The notes under the pieces were generated by a model. That model was not told the origin of the DNA. It worked only from the letters and a program-made list of their open reading frames with translations, and ran no database searches. A stretch of 64,000 bases of DNA from Desulfobacterales bacterium (GTDB taxonomy: Bacteria > Desulfobacterota > Desulfobacteria > Desulfobacterales > JAAELO01). This document shows positions 26,059 through 34,387 of this stretch, piece after piece. The DNA lies in NCBI GenBank assembly GCA_024226555.1, contig JAAELO010000399.1, positions 1 through 64,000 on the forward strand, given 5' to 3'. Every line of letters begins with the position of its first letter. Within the stretch, counting starts at the first letter, position 1. A program made the translations under genes and the position numbers.

Positions 26059-26154
26059 GAGAACCTCTAATAACTCCCTTTTTATCAACGAATCAGCCCG
26101 TTATTTTTTTTCTAACGATGTGTTTCGCAAAAAGATCAGTTATTAGAGGTTCCC
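26059..26154. repeat. dispersed AT-rich repeat, copy 9, short form
   Basis: Only 96 bp, with near-perfect ends GAGAACCTCTAATAACT and AGTTATTAGAGGTTCCC. The interior CAACGAATCAGCCCGTTATTTTTTTTCT is in plus orientation, while the right end CGCAAAAAGATCAGTTATTAG is the type normally found on the other end, so the copy looks chimeric or internally deleted. It lies 62 bases downstream of the REC-PP2C gene. Confidence 0.88.
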
Positions 26155-26287
26155 TATAACCAAAAATATTATTATATATTTTTCACATAAATTGTGAAAA
26201 ATATTACTTTTCATAATAAATTCTGTATAATCCTTTTTGAGACAAAATGCTGTAATAAAAAATTATTCCCTTAATCAGGATATACTT

Positions 26288-28216
26288 ATGAAACATAAAA
26301 TTCTATTTGAACCATTTAATATTGAAGTTGAAGTGCCTGTTGGAAGCAATTTACTAAGATCCGCTATTGAACAAGGCATTCATATTAATGCCTCATGTGG
26401 TGGAGAGGGCGTTTGTGGAAAGTGCAGAGTTATTATAGAAAATGGTAGAGTTGAAGGAGGCCTTTCTTCTTTACTTAGTGATGAAGATGTTGAGAAAGGT
26501 TATCGTCTGGCATGTTTATCAGAGGTTACTGAAGATATAACTGTTAGAATACCTACAGAGTCATCCCTTGATGCTAAATCATTAAATAAAGTTACTAAAC
26601 GTTTTACAGCTAAAATTAGAGAATTTGATCTTAATGAGTTAAAAGATCATGGTCTTTTCATACCACCCATTGAAAAAAAATACCTTGAACTTCCTGAACC
26701 ATCAATTACTGATAACCTTTCTGATGTTTCAAGACTGGTAAGTTATTTAAAGTTAACACATGGTGAGGATAAAATTCAGTTATCTTATCCTGTTATTCAA
26801 AAGATACCAGATGTAATTAGAGAAGATAACTTTAAAATTACAGCAACAATGGAACGTCCTCTAAATGAAAATAATAAATCAAGAATAGTTAATATAGAGC
26901 CGGGTGACACTACTGATAAGAATTATGCTCTTGCTATAGATGTAGGTACAACAACAGTATATGGGCAATTAGTAGATCTGACTACAGGAAATATAGTTGC
27001 AGAAAAAGGTGATTTTAATAGTCAGATTAGTTACGGTGAGGATGTAATTAACAGAATTGTTTTTGCTGAAAAAGGTGATGGACTTGAAGTACTCCAAAAA
27101 GCTATTGTTAAGACCTTAAATGGAATTCTTAAATATATAATAAAAAAAGGTAAGGTTGAAGCTGACTGGATATCTACTATAACAATAGCTGGAAATACAA
27201 CGATGACTCAGCTATTGATGAAAATAAATCCAAGATTTATCAGAAGATCACCATATGTTCCAGCAGCAACTATATATCCACCATTAAGAGCTATGGATAT
27301 AGGTTTTGAACTTCCAGAGCATGTCACCGCTTTACTATATCCTCAAATATCAAGTTATGTTGGAGGAGATATTGTAGCTGGTGTTATGGGTTCTGGGATG
27401 TATCGAACTGATGAAGTAACTCTTTTTCTTGATATAGGAACCAATGCCGAAATAGTTATTGGAAATAAAGACTGGATGGCTTGTGCTGCATGTTCTGCGG
27501 GGCCAGCGTTTGAAGGTGGCGGTGTGAAAATGGGTATGAGGGCAACTGAAGGTGCAATAGAGGATTTCTCAATAGATCCGATAACATTTGAACCAATGAA
27601 TATTACTGTTGGAAATATCAGGCCTAAGGGTATATGTGGTTCTGGTTTGATAACAATTGTAGCTAAAATGTTTGAAAATGGTGTTATTGATAGTGCCGGT
27701 AAATTCAAACAGGAAGTTCAAACTAACAGAATAAGGATTGATAGTGACAATATATGTGAATATGTTATTGCCTGGGAAAAAGACAGTAGCATTGATAGAG
27801 ATATAGTTATAAATGAAATCGATATAGAAAATCTTATACGAGCAAAGGGTGCTGTTTATAGTGGTTGTGTGACTTTAATTGAAGAAGTTGGATTAACCAT
27901 TGAAAACATAGAAAGAGTAATATTGGCAGGTGGTTTTGGGAGCTATATAGACCTTGAAAAAGCTATGACAATTGGTTTAATTCCGGAAACTGATCCGGAA
28001 AAAGTAACATTTATAGGGAATGGATCTTTAATGGGTGCTAAAATGAGTTCATTAACAAATAGAATCAGAAAAGATGTTGCAAATGTTACAAAAATGATGA
28101 CCAGCTTTGAACTATCTGAAACTCCATCTTATATGGATCATTATATGGCATCTTTATTTCTGCCCCATACAGATATTGAAAAATTTCCAAAACTAAAAGA
28201 AAGATTAGAACTATAA
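26288..28216 (+). CDS. ferredoxin-ASKHA ATPase, corrinoid-protein reductive activator family
   Basis: 642 residues (RACo/RamA-like, DUF4445-type C-terminus). The N-terminal 2Fe-2S domain has Cys37, Cys43, Cys46 and Cys76 (ASCGGEGVCGKC then RLACLSE). A linker of about 120 residues follows. The C-terminal ASKHA-fold ATPase starts with ALAIDVGTTTVYGQLVDL near residue 215, then TLFLDIGTNAEIVIG, ACSAGPAFEGGGVKMGMRA and VILAGGFGSYIDL. Such proteins use ATP to reduce inactive Co(II) corrinoid proteins to Co(I) for methyl transfer. No corrinoid protein or methyltransferase is adjacent, so the target is open. The frame extends 51 bases upstream, but ATG 26288 after CAGGATATA gives the canonical ferredoxin start. 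Confidence 0.9.
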   Translation: MKHKILFEPFNIEVEVPVGSNLLRSAIEQGIHINASCGGEGVCGKCRVIIENGRVEGGLSSLLSDEDVEKGYRLACLSEVTEDITVRIPTESSLDAKSLNKVTKRFTAKIREFDLNELKDHGLFIPPIEKKYLELPEPSITDNLSDVSRLVSYLKLTHGEDKIQLSYPVIQKIPDVIREDNFKITATMERPLNENNKSRIVNIEPGDTTDKNYALAIDVGTTTVYGQLVDLTTGNIVAEKGDFNSQISYGEDVINRIVFAEKGDGLEVLQKAIVKTLNGILKYIIKKGKVEADWISTITIAGNTTMTQLLMKINPRFIRRSPYVPAATIYPPLRAMDIGFELPEHVTALLYPQISSYVGGDIVAGVMGSGMYRTDEVTLFLDIGTNAEIVIGNKDWMACAACSAGPAFEGGGVKMGMRATEGAIEDFSIDPITFEPMNITVGNIRPKGICGSGLITIVAKMFENGVIDSAGKFKQEVQTNRIRIDSDNICEYVIAWEKDSSIDRDIVINEIDIENLIRAKGAVYSGCVTLIEEVGLTIENIERVILAGGFGSYIDLEKAMTIGLIPETDPEKVTFIGNGSLMGAKMSSLTNRIRKDVANVTKMMTSFELSETPSYMDHYMASLFLPHTDIEKFPKLKERLEL

Positions 28217-28289
28217 CTTGATTGAATGAATATGAATTAGGTTCTTATTATGTGACTGTTTGAGATAATGGTTTAAAGGAAATAAAAAA

Positions 28290-28313
28290 AAGGCGGGTTA
28301 AAAAACCCGCCTT
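28290..28313. terminator. intrinsic terminator, strong for acs
   Basis: AAGGCGGGTT (28290-28299) and AACCCGCCTT (28304-28313) form a perfect 10-bp stem. On the minus strand it is followed by eight Ts, so it terminates acs; on the plus strand (CTTATTAT) it is weaker but may also end the ferredoxin-ASKHA transcript. Confidence 0.93.
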
Positions 28314-28334
28314 ATTATAAAAATAACTTAAATG

Positions 28335-30377
28335 TTATTTCTTACTATTATCATATTGTTGCTTTATTTCTTTAACAATATCAGGATTAACCAATGTTGT
28401 TACATCTCCAACATCTTTTTCATTTGAAATTGATGCCAGAACACGCCTCATAATTTTACCAGATCTTGTTTTTGGCATATCTGCAACAAGCCATACTTTT
28501 CTTGGTCTTGCTATCTTACCAATTTCATCACAAACAGTATCTGATATTTTTTTTGCAACTGCATCTGTTATATCAATTCCAGGTTTTAACGAAATGTAAA
28601 GATCTGGTACATGACCTTTAATATCATCTTTAACCGGAACCACAGCAGCTTCAGCAACTTCGGTTGCACAAAGTGATGCAGATTCAATCTCTTTTGTACC
28701 TAATCTGTGCCCAGAAACATTGATAACATCATCAATTCTACCCAGAACTCTGAAATATCCATCTTCTGCCTGTACAGCAGCATCACCAGTAAGGTATGGC
28801 CAATCTCTCCAATCTTTACTATCTGGTTTTGTGTTATATCTGGCAAAATAGGTATCCACGAATCTATCTCTATCACCCCAAATTGTTTGGAAAATACCAG
28901 GCCATGGATTTTGTATACAAATATTTCCTGCTTTTCCAGCTCCCTGGCCAAGTTCTTTACCATTTTCATCAAAAATAATCGGATGAATTCCAGGAACACC
29001 TGGTCCACAGCTTCCCGGTTTCATAGGTTTTAATCCAGGAAGTGTACTGCAAAGGAATCCTCCTGTTTCAGTCTGCCAATAGGTATCAACGATAGCAGCT
29101 TTTCCTTTACCAACCTCTTTCTGATACCATTTCCAAACTTCAGGCTCTATTGGTTCACCAACAGTAGTCATATGTTTAAATTCGAAATCATACTTTTTAG
29201 GCTCATCCGGTCCGACTTTTCTTAGAGCACGTATTGCAGTTGGAGATGTGTGGAAAATATTTACTCCAAGATCCTGGGATATTTTCCAGCATCTTCCAGC
29301 ATCCGGATATGTAGGAATACCTTCATAAATTACTGTCGATGCTCCTAATGAAAGTGGTCCATAAACAATATAAGAATGACCTGTAATCCAACCAATGTCT
29401 GCAGCGCACCAGTATACATCTTCAGGTTGAATATCCTGAACATACTTTGAAGTACCTGTTACATAAGATAGATATCCACCAGTTCCATGCTGACAACCCT
29501 TAGGCTTACCTGTTGTTCCACTGGTATACATTAAGAAAAGAGGTTCTTCAGCCTTCATTCTTTCTGGTTCAATTATTTTCCCATAATAATCTTTGAGTAT
29601 TGTGTTAACGGAGTAATCACGACCGTCAACCATAGGTGTTTTGCTAGAATATTTACCTGGATATCTTTCCCAGACAAGAACCTTGTCAACTTTTTGTCCT
29701 GCTTCTTCTGCAAGTTCACATGATATATCAGCATTTGCTTTGTGATCTAAAAGTTTTCCACCTCTGTAATATGAATCCATTGTAATTAAAACACGACTGT
29801 TGGAGTCTTCAATTCTATCAGCACAGGCTTTTCCACTGAATCCACCAAAAACAACTGAGTGGATAACTCCAAGTCTTGCACATGCAAGCATTGTTATTGG
29901 GAGCTCAGCACTCATTGGCATATGAATTGTTACTCTGTCACCTCTCTTTAAACCTGCAAAATCGCGTAGAAGAGCAGCAAATTCATTAACTCTTACATAT
30001 AGCTCCTGATAAGTTATATGTTCTGTCTTTTCTTCAAGTAATTCTGGGACAAAATGGATTGCTGTTTTATTTCTGTTTTTTTCAAGGTGTCTGTCTATAC
30101 AGTTATAACTAACATTAAGCTCTCCACCAACAAACCATTTCCAGCATGGAGCATCACTGGTATCTAAAGTTGTATCCCAATATTTATACCAGTCAAGCAT
30201 ATCTGCATATTCTTTAAAGCATTCAGGAAAGTTATCTAAACTGAATCTATCGTAAATTGTTTCATCTGTCATGTTCGCTTGAGCAATGAATTTAGTGCTA
30301 GGATAGAAAAGTCCTTCCTCCTGCCAGTGAACAGCAATCTCATTTTCAGTGGTTTCAACAACTTTTTTTTCTGCCAT
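28335..30377 (-). CDS. acs: acetyl-CoA synthetase (AMP-forming)
   Basis: 680 residues. It activates acetate with ATP and CoA. ANL-superfamily motifs: LFLMYTSGTTGKPKGCQH (A3), DTYWQTETGG (A5), YLTGDAA (A7), and the A10 motif PKTRSGKIMRR with the catalytic, acetylation-controlled Lys at about 641. Length is slightly above the 650 of typical Acs. It follows the MFS transporter gene by 45 bases on the same strand, suggesting an uptake-and-activation operon for acetate or a similar short acid. Related propionyl-CoA synthetases cannot be fully excluded by eye. Confidence 0.94.
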   Translation of the reverse strand: MAEKKVVETTENEIAVHWQEEGLFYPSTKFIAQANMTDETIYDRFSLDNFPECFKEYADMLDWYKYWDTTLDTSDAPCWKWFVGGELNVSYNCIDRHLEKNRNKTAIHFVPELLEEKTEHITYQELYVRVNEFAALLRDFAGLKRGDRVTIHMPMSAELPITMLACARLGVIHSVVFGGFSGKACADRIEDSNSRVLITMDSYYRGGKLLDHKANADISCELAEEAGQKVDKVLVWERYPGKYSSKTPMVDGRDYSVNTILKDYYGKIIEPERMKAEEPLFLMYTSGTTGKPKGCQHGTGGYLSYVTGTSKYVQDIQPEDVYWCAADIGWITGHSYIVYGPLSLGASTVIYEGIPTYPDAGRCWKISQDLGVNIFHTSPTAIRALRKVGPDEPKKYDFEFKHMTTVGEPIEPEVWKWYQKEVGKGKAAIVDTYWQTETGGFLCSTLPGLKPMKPGSCGPGVPGIHPIIFDENGKELGQGAGKAGNICIQNPWPGIFQTIWGDRDRFVDTYFARYNTKPDSKDWRDWPYLTGDAAVQAEDGYFRVLGRIDDVINVSGHRLGTKEIESASLCATEVAEAAVVPVKDDIKGHVPDLYISLKPGIDITDAVAKKISDTVCDEIGKIARPRKVWLVADMPKTRSGKIMRRVLASISNEKDVGDVTTLVNPDIVKEIKQQYDNSKK

Positions 30378-30422
30378 TTACGATCTCCTTATAAATATAA
30401 TCTATTAAATAGTTAAAATAGT

Positions 30423-31718
30423 TTATGCTTTGTTAATAGTTTTCTCATAGTCAGGTCTCTTTGTTACACGGGCCAGAATGATTCCAGCTATAAGAAGTGC
30501 TCCTGATAGATAAAAAGCGTAATTTAAGCTTCCGGTAATATCTTCAATAGTACCAGCAAGTCTTGGTACGAATGCACCAAAGCCCCAGCCTAAAAATACA
30601 AGACCATAGTTAAAACCTAAATTTTTAGGTCCATAAAAATCAGCTGTAAAAGATGGTAGTAGTGATAATCCACCACCATACTGCCAGTAAGCAATACCAA
30701 CTGCCAAGAAAAGTAATATTACACTTTTTGCAGCAAGGATCATTGGTAAACAGAACAGACAAATTGCAGATACTCCTAAATTAAGACAGTATGCATTAAG
30801 TCTTCCTATTTTGTCAGAATACATTCCAGTTCCAATTCTTCCGGAAGCATTTATAAGACCACCAAATGAAACAAGTATCCAGGCATTAGCTGCAAGGAAA
30901 GGAATATCTTTACCAACGCTAAATAGCATTCCTTTTGCATTTCCAATGATTAAAAGACCAGATTGTGTAGTCATCATAAACATGCATATAAGAGCAGGTA
31001 GTTGCCAAGTTTTCATTACTTCAGAAGGTTCCCAGTTAGTTGTCGCCTGGGATGTTTGATTATTGGAAGATTGCTCTTTCATCGGTGGTACATAACCCTC
31101 TGGAGGAGTATGTAGAAGTTGACCGGCAACACAGACAACAATAGCAAATAGTAGACCTAATCCAACAAAGCTTCCGGTAATTCCATAATTGTTAATGAGG
31201 TATTGACCAAGTGGAGCAACATAAAGAGCAGCACCACCATAACCAGAAACAACAAGTCCTGCGATCAAGCCTCTTTTATGAGGTCCAAACCATTTTAAAG
31301 CAGCTGGAGTAGGGGCTGCGTAACCGATACCCATACCAATACCACCAAAAATACCAAATCCTACTACAAGACCGGTATAGCTTTTCATTAATCCGGCAAT
31401 TATACATCCAACTGCAAGAAAAAGTCCGCCTACAATAGCACCAGTTTTAGGGCCATATTTATCCTGGATTCTTCCTCCAGGAATCATTAAAAGTGCAAAT
31501 ATAATAATGCATAGTGTATAAGGAGTCGCAGCCTGAGCATTTGTTATATATGTCCAACCAGCATTTGTTCCTGTCATAACGGTACCAGCAAGTTCAGTGT
31601 TAACTAAAGCTGATTTCCAAATACTCCAGGCATAAAGTATACCTAAACAAAGGTTAACTGATGTTCCTGCAAAAACAGTGATCCATGCTTTTGTGGGCTC
31701 TTTTGAAACGTCTGCCAT
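30423..31718 (-). CDS. MFS transporter, oxalate/formate antiporter (OFA) family
   Basis: 431 residues with about 12 hydrophobic segments. The N-terminus (KAWITVFAGTSVNLCLGILYAWSIW) and GGRIQDKYGPKTGAIVGGLFLAVGCI (loop 2-3, GRxxDxxG pattern) are typical of the OFA family, as is GIGMGIGYAAPTPAALKWF. Members carry oxalate, formate, lactate or other monocarboxylates. Co-directional with acs, 45 bases upstream of it, which suggests acetate or another monocarboxylate substrate (inference). The RBS ACAGGAGA lies just upstream of the ATG at 31718. An unusually long 725-base region precedes it. Confidence 0.9.
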   Translation of the reverse strand: MADVSKEPTKAWITVFAGTSVNLCLGILYAWSIWKSALVNTELAGTVMTGTNAGWTYITNAQAATPYTLCIIIFALLMIPGGRIQDKYGPKTGAIVGGLFLAVGCIIAGLMKSYTGLVVGFGIFGGIGMGIGYAAPTPAALKWFGPHKRGLIAGLVVSGYGGAALYVAPLGQYLINNYGITGSFVGLGLLFAIVVCVAGQLLHTPPEGYVPPMKEQSSNNQTSQATTNWEPSEVMKTWQLPALICMFMMTTQSGLLIIGNAKGMLFSVGKDIPFLAANAWILVSFGGLINASGRIGTGMYSDKIGRLNAYCLNLGVSAICLFCLPMILAAKSVILLFLAVGIAYWQYGGGLSLLPSFTADFYGPKNLGFNYGLVFLGWGFGAFVPRLAGTIEDITGSLNYAFYLSGALLIAGIILARVTKRPDYEKTINKA

Positions 31719-31753
31719 ATTTAAATCTCCTGTTGATTTAGAATAATGTTTTT

Positions 31754-31770
31754 TCTGACATCGCGTCAGA
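31754..31770. promoter_or_regulatory. inverted repeat in the leader of the MFS transporter gene
   Basis: TCTGAC ATCGC GTCAGA, perfect 6-base arms, 36 bases upstream of the MFS start codon. It has a locally higher G+C than the surrounding sequence. It lacks a T-run on the side needed for termination in either direction, so an operator or a 5' leader hairpin is more likely. Confidence 0.4.
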
Positions 31771-32099
31771 CCATGCCAATACTCCTTATTAAAATTCTTA
31801 AACCTCCTTTCTTTAAAATGTTAAAACATTAATTAAGTAAAGATTCTAACAATCTTTAAAACGTCAAAAATTATCAGTGAAACGAAGTAAAATGAAACTG
31901 AAGAAAAATTGATACAAAAGCAAATCAGATTGTACTGTATTTATATTTAAAAGAGATAAATTCTCTTTATTTCAAAATTTACAGATCTAAAGCTTTTTAA
32001 GTTGATATGTTTTATGTGGAATTTTTTAAAACATATCTTAAAATATAAAACATAAAAATTTGAATTTGAGCTAAATAACTATTGTATGTGTATATATTG

Positions 32100-32129
32100 T
32101 TTAATAAATGAACGTATTCATTTATTAAA
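32100..32129. promoter_or_regulatory. 30-base perfect dyad, candidate operator
   Basis: TTTAATAAATGAA CGTA TTCATTTATTAAA has perfect 13-base arms around 4 bases. It is placed in the middle of the divergent region controlling acs/MFS and the CoA-transferase-GNAT gene. No U-run follows it and it is far from both start codons, so a regulator binding site is the better reading. Confidence 0.5.
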
Positions 32130-32444
32130 TATCTTTATCATCCAAATAGAACCATGTGTCAAGTGTTTTTATATTAAAAAGTTACTAGCAAAAAAGAATA
32201 AAAAAATATTAGAAATAAAAAAAACATATAATTAATAATAATGTAAATAACTTAAATAGTGTAAATAATGAAATGTATTGAAGGTGTTAAAGAGAAATAT
32301 TAATAAAATACAATATTATAAAATTACAGGTTTTGAAATTAAAAGAATATTAATATTGATGAAATCTTCAATTTATTTTAATTTTTATATATAGTCAAAC
32401 TAACAAAACAATGAAGCTGATGTGCGGCAAAAGGTAAATTATAT

Positions 32445-34307
32445 ATGGTAGAATCTGAGTATTGGGCAGACAGGTATGTTGAGATAAAAAGTAATGCTGA
32501 AAAAGCAATCAGTAAAATAAAATCGGGACAGAGAATTTTTATCGGTTCTTCATGTGGAGAGCCACAGCATCTTGTCAAAACCTTATCTGATTCCTCTTTA
32601 AAATTCACAGATCTTGAAATTGTTCGGTTACTAAGTCTTGAGAGCTCACCACTTACGATGATAGCAAGTAAATCCAAATGCCAGAATTTTAATATTAGAT
32701 CATTTTATCTTGGATCAGCAAAATCAAAAAGCCTTGCTGATAATAGCAGGTTTATAACACCTATAAATTTATCAGCAATACCAAGGCTTTTTAAAAGCAG
32801 ACTTTTACCTATTCATGTTGCTTTAATACAGGTTTCCCCTCCCGATGATTTTGGTTGGTTAAGCCTTGGTATATCTGTTGATATCACATATGCTGCGGCA
32901 CAATCAGCTGATCTTGTTATAGCTCAGGTAAATACAAAAATGCCAAGAGTGCTGGGTCGGAGTTTTATTCACGTTAATGATGTTGATATTATTGTTGAAA
33001 AGGATGAAGAACTCCTTGCAATGGGTGAACAACCAGATCTTGATAGTGCAAATGAAATTTCGAAATATGTAAAAAAGCTTATTGAAGATGGATCAACATT
33101 GCAAACATGTCTCGGATCTACGCCAAATGCTAATTTATTGGCACTATCAGATAAAAATGATCTTGGTATTCACACACAGCATCTAACAGATGGTATAATG
33201 AGGCTTGTTTCGATGGGTGTTGTAACTAATAAGAAAAAGGGATTTAATGATGGAAAGATAGTTGCAAGTACAGCAATCGGTACAAATAACTTCTATGAAT
33301 TTATACATGACAATCCAGCTATAGAGTTTCATCCTTCAGACTATGTAAATAATCCAGGTATCATATCAAGACATAATAAGATGGTTTCCATGAATACAGC
33401 TATGGCAATGGATCTTACGGGACAGGTTGCTTCAGATGCTCTTCCATATAACAATTTCACAGGTGTGACAGGCATTTTAGACTTTGTTAGAGGTGCTTCA
33501 ATGTCAGAAAATGGAAAGTCTATTCTTATGTTAACTTCAACTTCATCAAATGGAACAAAAAGCAGAATTGTACCAACTTTAAAGGACACGGCTGTTGTTA
33601 TTCCAAGAGGTGATGTGCAATATGTAGTAACTGAGTATGGATTTGTGAATCTTTTTGGTAAAACTATTCAGGAAAGGGCTATGGCAATGATTAGTATATC
33701 CCATCCTGATTTCAGAGAAGAACTTTTTTGTGAAGCTAAAGATATTGGACTGCTGGGACCAGAGAGAACTTTGGATGAATCAATGTATGGTGTATATCCA
33801 ATACAACTGGAGGAGGAGATCGAAAGAGACGGTGAAAGCATAGCTATAAGGCCTGTAAAAAGAGTTGATGAAAGAAGGATGCAGGAACATTATTACAACA
33901 TGAGCAAAAAAGATATTGTTTCAAGATTCTTCCATGAAAAGACAAGTTTTGTTCATGATGATATAGATTATACATTTGAGATCGATTATAAAACAAATTT
34001 AACTATAGTTGCAGTATATGGTGAACTTGGCTTTGGGAAAGTTATTGCTGTTGGTGAATATATGTTAAACCAGTCTAACAATATGGCTGAAATTGCTTTT
34101 TCAACTCTGAATGAATGGCAGGGTAAAGGAATATCAAAGATTATTATGATGAAGTTAGCAGAAGCTGCAAGGGAAAATGGGATAAAAGGTTTTGTTGCCT
34201 ATACCTCCCCTGGGAATAAAGGAATGATTTCTCTTTTTAATACTCTGGCTTACAAGGTTGAAACAAGTTTTGATGAGGATATGTTATGTTTAAGTTGTAA
34301 TTTTTAA
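32445..34307 (+). CDS. acetyl-CoA hydrolase/CoA-transferase fused to a GNAT acetyltransferase domain
   Basis: 620 residues. The N-terminal approximately 440 residues are of the Cat1/4-hydroxybutyrate CoA-transferase family, with the opening RIFIGSSCGEPQHL, the middle VSPPDDFGWLSLGISVDI and GVTGILDFVRGASMSENGKS, and PRGDVQYVVTEYGFVNLFGKTIQERAMAMI. The last approximately 160 residues form a GNAT domain with the acetyl-CoA loop EWQGKGISKIIM and AYTSPGNKGMISLFN. The first part moves CoA between acyl groups; the second resembles Lys acetyltransferase domains. The gene is divergent from MFS-acs, so the GNAT part might acetylate the catalytic Lys of Acs (inference). This fused architecture is known in deltaproteobacteria. 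Confidence 0.9.
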   Translation: MVESEYWADRYVEIKSNAEKAISKIKSGQRIFIGSSCGEPQHLVKTLSDSSLKFTDLEIVRLLSLESSPLTMIASKSKCQNFNIRSFYLGSAKSKSLADNSRFITPINLSAIPRLFKSRLLPIHVALIQVSPPDDFGWLSLGISVDITYAAAQSADLVIAQVNTKMPRVLGRSFIHVNDVDIIVEKDEELLAMGEQPDLDSANEISKYVKKLIEDGSTLQTCLGSTPNANLLALSDKNDLGIHTQHLTDGIMRLVSMGVVTNKKKGFNDGKIVASTAIGTNNFYEFIHDNPAIEFHPSDYVNNPGIISRHNKMVSMNTAMAMDLTGQVASDALPYNNFTGVTGILDFVRGASMSENGKSILMLTSTSSNGTKSRIVPTLKDTAVVIPRGDVQYVVTEYGFVNLFGKTIQERAMAMISISHPDFREELFCEAKDIGLLGPERTLDESMYGVYPIQLEEEIERDGESIAIRPVKRVDERRMQEHYYNMSKKDIVSRFFHEKTSFVHDDIDYTFEIDYKTNLTIVAVYGELGFGKVIAVGEYMLNQSNNMAEIAFSTLNEWQGKGISKIIMMKLAEAARENGIKGFVAYTSPGNKGMISLFNTLAYKVETSFDEDMLCLSCNF

Positions 34308-34387
34308 ACTAATTAAAAAGCTATGATTTGATTTTAACGAGCCCCTTATTTACAAGAGGCGCATTAGTTCGTGTCCCTCAAAAAAAT

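Larger units (their letters stand above)
31719..32444. other. long divergent regulatory region between the MFS/acs and CoA-transferase genes
   Basis: About 725 bases of very AT-rich DNA without a coding frame of note. It holds two dyads described separately (31754-31770 and 32100-32129) and must contain promoters for both divergent units. No dispersed repeat copy is present. Confidence 0.6.

Noticed and set aside
34330-34360. Hairpin GCCCCTT-AAGAGGC between the CoA-transferase-GNAT gene and dnaE
   Set aside because: The stem has a mismatch and no T run in either direction; not supported as a terminator.
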